DNA of 64,000 nt from Phoebastria nigripes (lineage: Eukaryota; Chordata; Aves; Procellariiformes; Diomedeidae): contig JAYKAV010002553.1 in NCBI GenBank assembly GCA_035582835.1, positions 3,913,719 to 3,977,718 of the forward strand, in the 5' to 3' direction. Both the position numbers and the translations under genes were made by a program. Below the pieces are notes generated by a model. It was not told where the DNA came from. It worked only from the letters and a program-made list of their open reading frames with translations, and did no database searches. Positions 35,426 through 49,042 of the stretch are shown here, piece after piece. Each line of letters starts with the position of its first letter. Position 1 is the first letter of the stretch.

Positions 35426-38400
35426 TTTCCTGCTATGCATTCAGTATTCAGTTCCTTCTAGCTTTGTCAATAATGCATAAATTTTCCAGATTATATAAGA
35501 AAATGTATAATTGCAGATCAAAGTGGTTTTGCTTCATAGCAAGAAACACCTTTGAAGGCATGGGCTACCAACACAAACCAAACAATATATTCATCTTTGT
35601 GAGGTCACAAATATGTATCAGGACTCTTCCCTACATCTTTAGACAGAACTCCCATAGGCATCAATGGCCTTTCTGAATAAGCGCAGGGCAGAATATAGAA
35701 AAGGGCTGGAGCCAAAAGGTTTAGATCCAGAGAGATGTTTTTCCCAAGTGAGGACATACTTAGGTGTTGGCCAATCCTTAATGGAATATGGCCATTTATC
35801 CTGACGTTTATGCTCTGTACTCTGCTCAGTCACAACTGCCTGGGTAACTATTATGCAGAAGAAAAATTTGATATGCTTAATTTTCAGCTTAGCAAATTCC
35901 TCTTGAGTCACTTGCCATTAAAAATTTCATGTAAAGATGAAAAAGCTTACTTCTTGAATTGAAAAGAAAACCTGGATATGCAATAACTCTTGATGAAAAA
36001 AGGGAAGGTTTTACACAGATGAAATTATGACCCACATGAGAGAATGGTTACACTTGATGAAAAACTGTAACAGTCTTTCTGAGTGGTTACTTCACTGACA
36101 GATATCACAAAAGTTATTGATATGGCAACCTGTTTCTTACACTGCAGTCTGGAAGTTTAGAAGCACTTATTATTATACCCTTTTCCTGACCTTAATATAT
36201 GTGTGGGTTGCATATATATGTATAAATGTGTATGTGTGCTTTTATAGACTGTATAGCTTGACATTTATGATAATCTGACACACTGCACACATAGAAATGC
36301 ATTAAAAAGCCCCCATAATATTGAGACTCTTTGATAAACCTTTCTACCAGTGTGCTGCCTATGAAGAACACCGTTACATGAGAAGAAGGAAAGTGCAAAA
36401 TACCAGTGTGGGTTAGATTTGCCCCTGCTCACAACTAAATCCGTGAAAGTGGTATAATCATTGCACACTGGTAAACAAGTATCAGGTCAATAAAATCCCC
36501 TCAGTATTTTTATTTTCTAAACTGGCTGAGTACTGAAAGCTTGTTTCTCTACTGTTATCAGTAACCTGATAACCAGTAACTCTTGCAACGCTTATTGAGG
36601 CAATGCGACTTCAAGAACAGTCTAGTGGCTTTTGGTTCCTTGTGGCTCTTCCGACATTTATATAAAAGCAAATGCATTCAAGAAATCAAACCAAGACTGC
36701 CTGTGTTAAGGACAAGCCAAGAAAAAGTATGGTTTTTTATTTAACATTCTGGTGTTGCAGATTTAACCTTAAACCCTTTACTCAGGAACAGACTCTATGA
36801 GATTTTTTTCTTGGAAATGAGGTGTGGAACTGAACTCTGAGATCTCTTTCCAGTTCTTACTCCCATAAAATTCACAGAAGGCATATGGTAAAGCTCTGTA
36901 TTTAGTTTCTTAAATTTGAAGTTTACATTAATCCTCAATCTTTTCAAATAGTTCATCCACACGTTGCAAGTTACCTGTTGTGTTAACACTAAATTTGGTA
37001 GTTACATTTACTACAAGCATAAAGTAAGCATTTAGAGTTTTGTAGCTTCCAATTAACTTGGAGGTAATTCACCTCAAATATTCTTTTAGAAAGCTGTTGA
37101 AGGTCTGGACGGATTTATTTACAGTGCATTAACTGATAACAAGATCTGTTTTCCCACTGATGTGCTAATTGTAAGCAGAGTTAGACACTGAAGTCCCCCA
37201 TGTTTTCATGAAAGAATAGACTGCACAGCCAGATTATTTATTATTCTGCTTTGCATAATACTGCATTAATTACGAATTTGAAGAACAAAACTTGGTTTGA
37301 CATGAATTTGTCTAAGTAGAAGATGTTCCCTCCAAGGGACAGGGGAACAGGTTTTCAGTGCGGTGTATGAAGAATGAAGAACAGCATTTAAATTATCCCA
37401 TTCAAACATGCAAAACCATCCCCAGAAACTATCTAATTCCTTGGAGTTGGCTGGTAAGGCTCTTCTAAGTAAGTGGCATTCACGGACAGTGCATTGAAGG
37501 CTACAACTCAGAGGTAAATTAGAGATGGAGAAGCCTCTTTTAGACCTAAAAACAGGGGCCAAAGTTGAGGCTGAGGCACTCAAAACTAGCCTTGGCAGTG
37601 AAAATGGCTTTGTTTTCATACCTGGTGAAAAGTAAAGGGGAAAGACCTAGGATTTGCTGTAATCATTTTCTGATAGATAGTTGTCGTCTTTTTCTTTTGC
37701 TTACTTATGTTTCAATGTTTTCTAATCAGGGACCTTCTCTGACTCTGTATTCAGAAACGTCCTGGTGTATTTTGAGGCCACTTGAGGCAGATGTACAAAT
37801 AGGAACACGAGGTAGGTGAAGGGGGTAGCGGCGCGAACTGATGATGCACCTTCATGTAATGTACTTTGCTGCTAGCAGGAGGTGCGCTGCTTTTGATGTA
37901 TCTGAAGGCAGCAGCCAGCCCAAAGAATAAATTTCCTTCCTCTGTGGAATACCTGCAAGCCTGGTCTTCTGGTTTAGCAGCCATCTCACAGGTGTCTAAG
38001 CATTGTGCAGACTAGAAAAACATCTCTGACCTTAATAAGCTCTTTGGTATTATTTTCTTTCTTAATGGAAAAGTAAATCCATTATGAAAAAAAAATCCTT
38101 TGCTATTTCTTTAAATATAATAATAAAAATTTTTGGAGATTTTAGACATTTGAAGGTATTAATCCTTGCTACTTTTCCACTTTGGCAATTATCTGGTGTG
38201 TTTCTCTGATTCAGCTATGTCCTAGGTAAGTATCTCATGCAGCCTGCTTACTGGGAAGCTAGTTGGGATGTTTTGAGAGTATTTGAAATATTCCACCTAA
38301 ATCAAAAGGGAAATACTAAGAAAGATGACATTTTAGAACAGGCATTCTTTAGCTCGCTCATAAACTGAGAAGGCATTTTAAATGAATAGTAGAACATTTA

Positions 38401-41400
38401 TTTTAAAACATAAACAACTAAATACCCCATCTGCATACTCCAGTCAACACATATGGCAAGCATAAGATAAGGGCATCCATCTGTTGATCTGAGTACCCAT
38501 TTTCAGCACAGCGGCCTTCTTTGTTATCAGTGCAACAGTAACTTAAATAGCTCCATTATTTCCTTCCTTGCAAGTATCTTCATTGTTTGTGCCAATTATT
38601 TTAAGAGAACTGTTATGTCTTTTGGCATGGGAAAATGTATTAAAAAAATGATGCCCACATTGTCGCCCTGCAATTCAAAAAGAAATTACCAAAAAGATTA
38701 GAGATTGAAGAAAACCTACGAAACAGTAAAGCTGATGACAGAAGAAGAAACAGAAAGATGTAAACCTTCTGCTTTCTGCTAACAGCTCTTGCCAGCGGCG
38801 TGGTGCAGCTGAGCGCATAAAACACCACTGCGAGTGCGATCTGAAGAGGCTACTGGAGAACTGGCGCTGCTGGTACAATTCACTCCATGCAGCAGTAGAT
38901 GGAGCTAATTAACTACTCTTCATGATTGAATGAGCAAATGTAAATGGCAAATGCTAGTTAAGGAGGACTCTAGGGAAAAGCTATTACAAGCTGACATTTG
39001 TACTGTGGTAGCTAGGTCATGTTTGTAGTGACAGATTAATTAAAATCAGACAAAACAACATTGTCAGGTGGACTGTTGAGGACTTCTGATTTTCACACTA
39101 AAGTTCAGGCTTCTTGAACCCAAACTGTTGTTTCCATCATTTTAGCCACTGAAATCAATAACATGTTCTGCCAGTCTGCAAAGTAACTTCATGATCACAA
39201 TACCTTGTGTTTTAAGCCTGAGTTTTCTATCCTTATGTCAAGGTTTTCTCCTGCAGGTTATAGTGTTTCAAATCAAAGTATTATAGCATCTCAGTATCTC
39301 AAGGCAGGCAGAATAGTGGCTGTACCAACAGTTTTCCTATAAATATTTATGAATCCTAAAGAAATGTTCCCAGGTAATTCACTGGCACACTGCTAACAGT
39401 TGACACAAAGATCAAATTAATTTTAAAAGCCAGTTCAAGTCTTTTGGAAAAGTTTCCCTTGAAATAGGGTTTGTTGAAATGGTGGGAAACCGAGCTGCGG
39501 GAGTCTTCTGGGCTGATTAAACAGGTTGCTGCAAGAACAAGCTATCTCAACCCGAGAGCTGAAGACTGGAGTGGATTCTGCTTACTGTAGAGAAGTGGGT
39601 GCTTGGCAGCGCTTAAAGCAGATAAGCTTGACATGATTTCAAAGTCTGTAATGGATTTGCCATTACTTGTTATATAACTTTATAATTAAAACCAGGGGTC
39701 CACTTTAATAATATTGCCAAATTCAGCTTTTCATCAGTTTTCATCTGGAGACATCTTTCTTCCCCAGTCCCATCTGACAGTCAAACTTTCCATCCTCAGA
39801 AACAGAAGGATAAGGGGGCATTTGGGGGCATTTCAGTCTCTTGATGTGAGTTTACTCATATAATTTGGGTTCTGGGTTTCTTTCCAAACTGGAATGTACC
39901 CTATTTTCCCATTCCAGATCAAACACAGCCAAAACTTCAGAAGACAAAAAAAACCCATAAGATTTTAGCACCATCACATGTGCACACAAACCATAACCCT
40001 GATTCATTTTCAAACTCTGCTCTGAATTTAAATTTAATCCAGATTTAACCACTGGATAACTTCATCTGTATTAATGCACAAACAGCTGTACCACTGTTGC
40101 TTCCCTTGATATAGCAGGTAACTTTTGGAACCTAGACAGTAAAAAGATTTGATAACACGGTTATTTGATTTCTCAGAAAGGAGAGGAATGTAATTTTTCT
40201 GCTTTAAAGGCAGGTCAGGAATGGATCCAGAATAGCAGCTTTCACAGCGCTGGCTCTAGCTGGGGCCTGGCCGCTTTGGAAGCAGAACAAGCTGGCAAAG
40301 TTAGAAAAAAATTAACATGAGAGTATAAAATGGATTTCAAACCTGAATTACATATTGACATTGTCAGCTTATGTGCCCCCGGCCCTCATGCTGATGTTAA
40401 TGATGTTGCTAGAAACAACATTCATTGCATCTCAGAAACAGTAGCAAACTTGTGAGATTTGCCAGCCTGGGGAAAGCTAGCATTGCACCCACTGATATAT
40501 TCTTGAAAGTTGCAGGAGAAGGGATTGTCTCCTCCTTTTCTACGTCCCAGTTTCTTTAGGAGCCAGTTCATTTCAGTCCACTTCCAGTTTTGGTTTATCG
40601 AGCACCTGCTTTGGATGAGTGTTACTACAAGGTGAACAAAAATCACGTAACACTGCATTAGTCTCTTCTAAGGGAACCATCTGTTCAGTTATATGCATTT
40701 AAATGCTAGCCCATTAGACTCATATGCTGAATTATGTTATGCATATAGCTAATTCAGTCCTAATCAAAGAAGTGCTTTCCATTCACAGCAATATGTTTTT
40801 GATGACATCTAATGAATACAACTGTCTTTTTCTGTGGTATTTTCCATCCTTTTGAAGAAAAGAAGACCTATAGGAAAAGCTTCGACCCTACACTATCAGT
40901 GTATGAGTTGGCCACAGGGATCTGGTCCAATCCTTGCTGTAGTTTTATAAGGCTTGCCTTGACAACCCTTTGGTGCATTTCTGAGAACAGAAGAACTGAC
41001 AGTCTTGACCTCTCAAAATGGCACAATCTTAAAAACAATAATATAGCAGATTAAGGTCTGAAGAAATTTTCTAAGTAGCTAAATATAAATTGAACCTTTT
41101 TCTCAACTTCTTTCCCAGAAAAATGAATAAAAGATTGAGCATCATTTTACCATCTTTCCCCATCATTCTTTATCATCTTTGTGTAAGTGTTGTGCTCAAG
41201 TATAATTCCTAGTACTTTTGAGGTTCTTTCGTAATGAAAGATTCAGAGATCCTTGCCATTTTTTTTTCTTTAAAAGAAAAAACTAAAGTATGATGTGCAA
41301 ATAACTAAAGACTTTGAAGTCTGAGGCTTCCTATGCCCCAGGATAATTTTCGTTCTACTGAACAATCTTTTCGTGCACTGCTGGTCCACATTTTGTGAAG

Positions 41401-44400
41401 CCTGATAGTAAGAACTGAAAACTCTGGAGATTTCCATACATTTCTATAGAGGATCCCATATGGATGCCAGCTACATGGCTGACCCTGCACCATTTCAAAC
41501 CACATATGCTCAAGGTGCTAGGGTCTTAGTTCAGGTGGAACAAATGACCAGACTCAAAAATGCAAACTCCTTGTTCTGTGACTGTCCTTTCCAGCACATT
41601 CTAGCTGCTGGGTAAAGCCTTGCTGAAGTTTTGGAAAATGAGGTGATATGGCAGCTGTAATGGTAAAGATTTTTTGTGGTTGATCAGTCCCACTATGCAC
41701 CTCCAACCAAATATACTGTAAGAGCCAAAAAGGAAGAAGAGACAATTCCTTCATTTCCACCCTAATATCCTAAAATCCTAATTTCTAATTTACCACTTCC
41801 AGGCCAATAATTTCAAAGTTGCTTTTGCCTTGGGTTGCCACGCATTACCTTAAAAGTCTTTGGACAGTGTCTGAACCTTAGTTTCTATAACCCAGCTGTA
41901 GGGTACCTTTTCTGTAAGCAAGTGCATGTAATGGCCTGAGTTGGATTTCTCTCCTGTCAGATTACTTGAATTACCATGCCGCTGTCTACCAGCAGAATCA
42001 AAAACTGTTTCTGTATCTTTTGCATCTCTGCATATGCCTGTATTCTAGCTCTAGCATTTCCCTTCCCAGAAGGCTCTACATTGTTCTGTGATAATGTCAG
42101 GTCTCCAGATGCACTGCCATGCTGTACTAAACATGACAGAGGGACAAGCCAAAATCATCAATTTTAATGATATTTCAGCATCATCCTGGTCCTGTGTCAT
42201 TCCTGTGTACACTACAGCCATCAATCTATGCCAGAACCTTAAATGTAGAGAGGGCTGAAGAGGCTAATTTATTATATTTTGACAAGGACAAGCCTCATCT
42301 GGCAATCCAGTGTGGCTGAGTGCATCTGGTGAATAGCGCATCCACTTTCTCAGATCCAAATTGCTCTGTTAGTTTTCATGACCCTCTTATCTCTGTGCTG
42401 TCTCTATTCATCCTGGTTTCCTTATCACATAATAGGATTGTGCCTGTATCTTCCAATTTCATTTCTATTGGCTTTCAATGTGCGCAATGCTGAAAGTGCA
42501 TGCTGGTACGTAAGCCTCTCTTGCTGAGAGGTGGGGTCACTCACCCCAAAATGTACTGCCTCATCCGCAGTGTGGGAGACTCTTTATCGGCCATGGCTGC
42601 TGGCTCCTCTTGTCTCTTTGGGTTTCATTTCTGATTTGAATCACTACCTACACCAAGGGGAACCTTCACCCACAGATCTGCCTATCAAGGGCTCTCCAAC
42701 AAAAAGCTTCAGAGACTTAAGTAGATGGAGTGAAGAGTCTATTAGGTTAGATGTATCAATATATCTGCCCATTAGTCCATGCTGTCTAGTTTTTTGAGAC
42801 CATTGTTTTATTTTTACCAAATATGATAAAGGAATAGAAATCTCAGAGATAGGATGTTTCTACAAGCTTTATGAAAATAGATGTCCAGGTCAGAGAGACA
42901 TCTGACTGCTACCCACTGAGAAAAGCACTACAGCGCGAGCTTGATTCTTTTTAAATCCTCAAGAATACACACTGAAGAGAGCACATCCAAGTGCCTCAAA
43001 TGCAGAACAAGCTTCAGTCACANTTTACATCTTCCAGACATGAGAGTCAATCAACACTGAAACACAAATCTGGAGAAAATCAGGCTTCGTTAGCTCTAAT
43101 ATTCATGAGCTACTTCTCTTCTCTGCTCCTCAAAGACTGAAAGCGAGGTAGAAGAGCAGAGACACTGCTCTCTGCTTTTTTTCTGAATTACAGTGGGAGT
43201 TAGAATTTATGTCTTCAGCTTGGCCAGTGTGAGAACACTGTACAAATGATGCTGCCATAGCTATAGAAAAAATATTTATGTCCCTAATCTTCCTCTTGCT
43301 CTCATTCTCCCCCCAACCTTTCCTCCTTCTTTCATCTTTGTAAATACACTCTTTTAGTATTAGACTAGCATTTTTTTCAGCTGAATTTAAATCTCTCTCT
43401 TGGTGAAATGAGCTAAATAAAAAATCAGCCTGCCTCCTTCACCTCTGGCAATGGATGGCCTCATGGAAATCAAACTGGAACATACAAGAGGAAAGAGTTA
43501 CTGGAAGAAGTGTCTTCACCTTTGTAAAAAAGAACAACTAAAGTAAAAATGATGGCTTGTAGCTGAAACAAATTTATTGTATTCATCTCCCAAGCAGATT
43601 ATGTATTTGTAATCCTGATTAAAGAGCAGGTCATATACGCAGAAGATATTTTGTCTAGAACTTGAAAAATGAAATAATGATCAGAAGAGGGTGCTCTCAG
43701 CTCATGTTGTTTTGGTTTTGTTTTGAACATTTTGGTGGGAGTCTGCAGAATTTTCTTCTCTCTTTGTTGGGATTAATAAAATGTCTTTTTGTAAAATATT
43801 TTCTGGGATTTTTCACCAAATAGATTCCCCTTTTGCACCATGTGTAAAATATAGGGTCAAGTCTTTGATTCTAGACTTTTCTATATGCTTTAGAAAGCTT
43901 TCTGTAATATTAGCTTAAGTCATTCCACAATGAACTTGCTCTGTTTGGGCTCACACTATTTTCTATGTTATGTTTATGTTCTCATGCAGTCACACTCTGG
44001 TGACATTAATATTTACAGGAACTGAATTCCTAGCACCCATGACTGAGTGCTATGGAAAACTTAAAAAATTGTCAGAGCAGCAATTCATTCCAATAACACT
44101 TGCATTTTTATCCAGGCATGAAAAAGAAACAATAACATATAACTTCAGTGATCAATTTCCAATTATTGAAATATCCCACATATCTAAGTATTCACAAACA
44201 ATTGATTAATTGATCTTTAGAGAATAATTTAATGAGTGCTGCCAATAATGAGTTTTTTAGCAAAGCATCTGAGCACAGAGTTCACTTCAGGGAGTGTGGT
44301 ACATCACAAAATACCTGACATTTGATAAATTTTATTAAAGGAGTGTTGATGTCTTGGATAAAAATAAACCTTTTAAAAGTTAGTTGATATATGTGTGCAG

Positions 44401-47400
44401 TTTCTTCATTTTTTGGAGGGCCAGTCTTTTAAGGTGATGAAATTTTGCTGTGCACACAGCACTAGAACACAGGAATAAGTCATGGCTATAATCCTAGACA
44501 TTTGCAGACTCGGTTTTCTTGTCTGAAGTGGTGTAGCACAGGGTAAATTCAGGCAGAAGGAAGGCACCCTCTTTTAGTTGGTGCAATGCAGCATTTAGCT
44601 CTGGTCCAGCCTGCTCATGGAAGAGACCTTCCTGATTCCCCACTATTTCACTTTTTCTAGTAGTACTTATATAAAGTACCGCGTAGCCATCTTTAAAGGC
44701 ACCTACAAAAACTGCCTGGAGGGGGAGGCTCATGCTTCTTGTATACAACAGCAGTGATTGAAATGGATTGTAAAAGGATTCTCACTCTCTGTGCATGTGT
44801 ATATCTATCTATATATGTCTATACACATATCCGTACAAATGTTTCTTGAAAAAGCATGATTTTATGGGTTGGTTCCTTCTGCACTTAAGAGACTGCTTTT
44901 CAATTATGTGCATCAACAGTCAGGTCAAAAATCAAACTGAGTAATAAACAGAGCTCCTGCAGGTCCACGTGCAGAGAGGAGCTCCTCCTCAGAGTGGCCT
45001 TCTGGGAAAGAGTTAAGAAAGCAAGCAGAAGAAAAATTAGAGTCCCTGTCTCACTGAGTCTGTTTACATTTGTGGGAAAATGGCTGATGTTTGCCAGGAC
45101 TCTGATTAAGGAAAACCTGTCTTCCACCATTTTATGCTTTCATTGTTTTTCAGAAGAAAGGGAAAAAATGAAAGTGAGAAAAAACAAGAACAAGACCAGT
45201 TTTCCCATGAAATGTTTATCTGAAAGCACCATATTACAAGGAGGTAACCTGTCACTGCTATTCTAATGATTTCCGTCCAAGTTCTTGCTGTTCCTGCACT
45301 CCTCAACATGACAGGTTAAAAATGAAGGAACCATGTAGGTGGGCAGCACTGTCCCAACCGTCAGGAGAGAAGCTCATTTCTTGTCTCACATGGATTAGTG
45401 TAAGGCGGGAGGCGTATCAGAGAATAAAACATAGGAATTATTGGGTATTCACCACATATTGAAGAAGGGAGGTCAAAGACCATAGGTCGCCCTNGTAGTT
45501 ACTTAGACTGGGAGAGTGTCTGGAGGGTCAGCAATGAGTGTGCATTAAAAAGTCATAGGGAAAAGCAGGAACTGAGCTGTTGGGTCAGCAATAAGCTAGC
45601 ACAGATAGAAAGGCAATACAAACCCTCTAATCACACCGATTGTGAAAGAGACACTAGAATGTGGAAAGCAATTGCAGAGGGATGTTCGCAAAATCATAAC
45701 TGACCTCCCTGAGACTTGGACAGGGAGAATAGATATCAGTGATCTGCACTGCAGCTAAAACACTGCATTGCAGACAGGACAACTGAGTTTTGCCTTTAAG
45801 ATCTAGCAAATATTACAAATACAAACCTGTGTATAGCATAACCTGAGAGCTGGTAACCCACTGTTTCCATTGCTGCCTAGCAAATTCAGTCAGATTCAGC
45901 TAAGGGATTATAATGATGTTAGCAACAATCACTCAGTTTCTGGAAGAAAACTAGCAGAGGTGTAATGAGAGCCCCATAAGATGACACTTTGGAAAATATC
46001 AATCATCTATTTCATCTATTTCCGAGACAAGTTTCCACCCAAAATAGGGCTACTGTAGTAAAGAAGGGGAAGACAATCCCATCCCAGAACACTACAATTT
46101 CCCTGTCTGATTGCCTTTGCATTTGATGAGATGTAGGCTGAACAAAAGAAGAGTCTGAAGGTTTGATTTTCAATAGATTTTACTTCCCACTGACAAACCA
46201 GCATAAGGAGCATTGTAGCCTCACAGAGTACTGGATTGAGATTTCTGGAGACTTTAGTACTAGTCCCAGCTCTGTTAGTGTCTTTTTCAGCTGGAACCTC
46301 CCCACTTCTGTGTGGAAGTTACTAACCTTTCATGTAAAAGTCCTTGGTCTAATAATGCAAACTGCTATCAGCAGCTATATGTTACTCTTAAAATAAGAGA
46401 ACAGTTTTTCTAGTAGGACTTCAGGCACCCTAGTCTTCTGAACTGGGGAAAAGGATGGAACACTGGACCCTTGGGGTATCTTTCACTCCTCATTTCTTTG
46501 ACTCTGTGATGACCTTTATTATCAGGGCAAGTGAAGGCACAAAGACAAAGTCATATGGTGAAGATATCTGTTTGGATTTGAAATATTTCTCAACAGAAAA
46601 CGGTGTTAATAAAAAGCAGACAGACTCAACTCTGAATCACAGCTTTTTGGATGTGGAAGGCCAAAAAACCTGAGTAAATTATGTAAAACAATTAGCTGCA
46701 AACTATTTTGCAATAAAAAACTATCTTATATTTAAGGCAAATTTAAATAAAATGTCTCAAATAACTCTGTGTAGTTTTTCTAGTTCAGTGGAAAAAGATA
46801 ATCGCTTTTCACAAGCAGTCATCTTAGCATTTTCTCTGTTTGATGCCTCAGCCTGCAAAGAATGAGCTGAATTATTCCACTACTGAAAATATCTAAGGAC
46901 AATGGGCTATTTTTTATAGGTCACAACAAAGAATTTGTATTCAATATTTCTGCCTTGTTTTGTCTCTACTTCCACCAGCACTTTAAGAGCTAGCAAATGA
47001 GCTGTGAATAGCTGCTCCTCTGGCCCCAATATCTGAGGGAACAGCAAGCTGTAAATTGCCATGGCTGTGCATATTCTTAAACATTCACATTTGTTGCTTG
47101 TATTCTTCTTTTCGCTGCCCCTGAAAACCTGACCTGATTATATGTACAAGTGTAGATCTCTATTTATTGCCTATTGCTATTCAGCTAATGATTTAACCTC
47201 ACATAATTTTTGTGTAGCTTTTATTGTTCACTACTAAATATTTTACTGTTCATAAAGATCCATGGTCTGAAAGCTGTTACTAAGCTGACTTACCTACATT
47301 GATTGGCAATGATTTTACATAAAAAAAGATCACCACTATATTTATTTCATGGATCCAACTTTTGGATNAATTCTTAATCACCCACTTTTGAGTGACTACC

Positions 47401-48938
47401 ATTTTACTGCAGGTAAAATGCAGATACTGCATATCAGCAGAATAGCTGGAAATTATCCTGCTCCTTTGAACAGCCATCGTGAGTGCTTACCAGTAGGATT
47501 TTGGACCTCTGAGGAAAATATAAGCAAGAAAACTGGAGAAATCCTTGAAAAGACTTCAGAATATAATATGTATTTAAAAAATCAGCATGGATTTCTGCAA
47601 TAAACTAAAGCAAAGAATATATGACTGATCCTGCACCCTTTGCCCCTTCTTGGTAAAGTCTGTGGGGATACATCTCAAATCTTTTAAAGGGAAGAAAATG
47701 AGACTTTAAAAACAGCAGCAGTTGGGTTTTGATTTAAAACAGGCATTTGTACAAGTTGATTTTCTTTTCTCCAACAACAACAAAAAATACAATGAATATT
47801 TTATAGTTAAAATTCATTTATGTATAAAGAACCGCAAAGTTATTTCCTCACTGCAATGGCTATAATCGTATTGCTTCAGATAACCCACAGACATCTCTAT
47901 AGGACAGAGAACTATTCAGTACCATGTGAATTCAATCCTTTTCAGAATTATCACAGCTGGCAGATAGGGAATAAATGACTGAATGAAGGTTTGCAAAATC
48001 CTGCCCTATACTGACACAGGGATTTCAGCTATTCATGGGATTGTTTTGGGAATCTCTTCATCAAGTAAGATATTTGATCTGTAAAGACTTTTCAACAGTC
48101 CTGTTTTTAACAATACATATGTCCTTCTTTTTTCACTTTTGAGATCTGTTTAAGGTCTATGTCTTTAACACTGACTTTCCAAAGACCTAAAAACCTCTAT
48201 GAGATGCACTTTGGGAATTTTGTCTAAGTAGAGGATTGAAGGTTGATTCCTGTGCTTAGATGCTTTGCTCGAAGATGAACAGTAATGTGTGTTTAAAATA
48301 TACTTGCTGTCCATATGCAAGTATTTCTCTTGAAATCTTGCCAGTGAGAGAACTGAGTCTGAGTCTGTTGCCAGGTGAAAGAAGTAAAATGCTAACTTGT
48401 TTTAGTTAACTAGTAAACCCAGTATCTAATACTGGTAATGTCTCTGGAAGCAGAGACTTAGGATTTAAAGGGGCTAAAAATAAGAGATTCAGCTGTTACC
48501 ACTGTTGAAGACCTACACAATTAAGATGTAGTGATTGAGCCACACTTAATCTTTGCACAAATGGCAAAAAGGCTTTTCCTTGAACGTCTGTATATCATCT
48601 AATAGTCTACAATTCCTTCCTCTTCCTTTCCTCTACCCTGATATATGTGTTGCATATGAGTTGGATGCTTCTGAAAATGAACCATTAGAATGAAGGATAA
48701 CACTCTTTTTTTTTTTAATCAATGGAAATACTGTAATTGGTTGTAATCAGGTGTGAAGCAGGACCTGAAACCTTCCAGCTAACATCTAAGAAAAGGTCTG
48801 TGGAAAGATACTGAAGGGATACCTGCAGTGTGTGACTGAGTTGTGTGCTCCCTTTCTCTCCTTGAAACTTTGCCTAGCTGGATAAAACAATGAAGCAGGG
48901 GGATAACACAGAATGAAGAGGTTAAGAAATGTTGAGCC
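35426..48938. other. Intergenic region downstream of GABRP, proximal part
   Basis: No exon, CpG island or RNA gene was recognised on either strand. Open frames are short and lack codon or domain logic. One possible tRNA-derived SINE remnant lies at 46209-46340. The base composition is ordinary AT-rich avian intergenic DNA. Confidence 0.65.
46209..46340 (+). mobile_element. Possible MIR-like SINE remnant
   Basis: The order ACTGGATTGAGATTTCTGGA, then ACTAGTCCCAGCTCTGTTAG, and further on a TTACTAACCTTTCATGTAAA segment resembles the core and tail of old amniote tRNA-derived SINEs. The expected elements there are a GACCTGGGTTCTAGTCCC-type core, then TTACTTAACCT and CTGTAAAA. The match is degenerate. 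Confidence 0.35.
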
Positions 48939-49042
48939 AAGATATATATATAGAGAGAGATAGATATATATATTTAAAAAAAAANAAAAAAAAAAAAAAA
49001 CAAAAAAAACCCAAAACAACAACAACAACAAAAAAAACCAAA
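48939..49042. repeat. Compound (TA)n-(GA)n-A-rich-(CAA)n repeat
   Basis: TATATATATA, GAGAGAGATAGA and TATATATA are followed by a long A run containing one N (48985), then AACAACAACAAC units and more A-rich sequence. The N inside the run probably reflects consensus uncertainty in a homopolymer. Confidence 0.9.
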
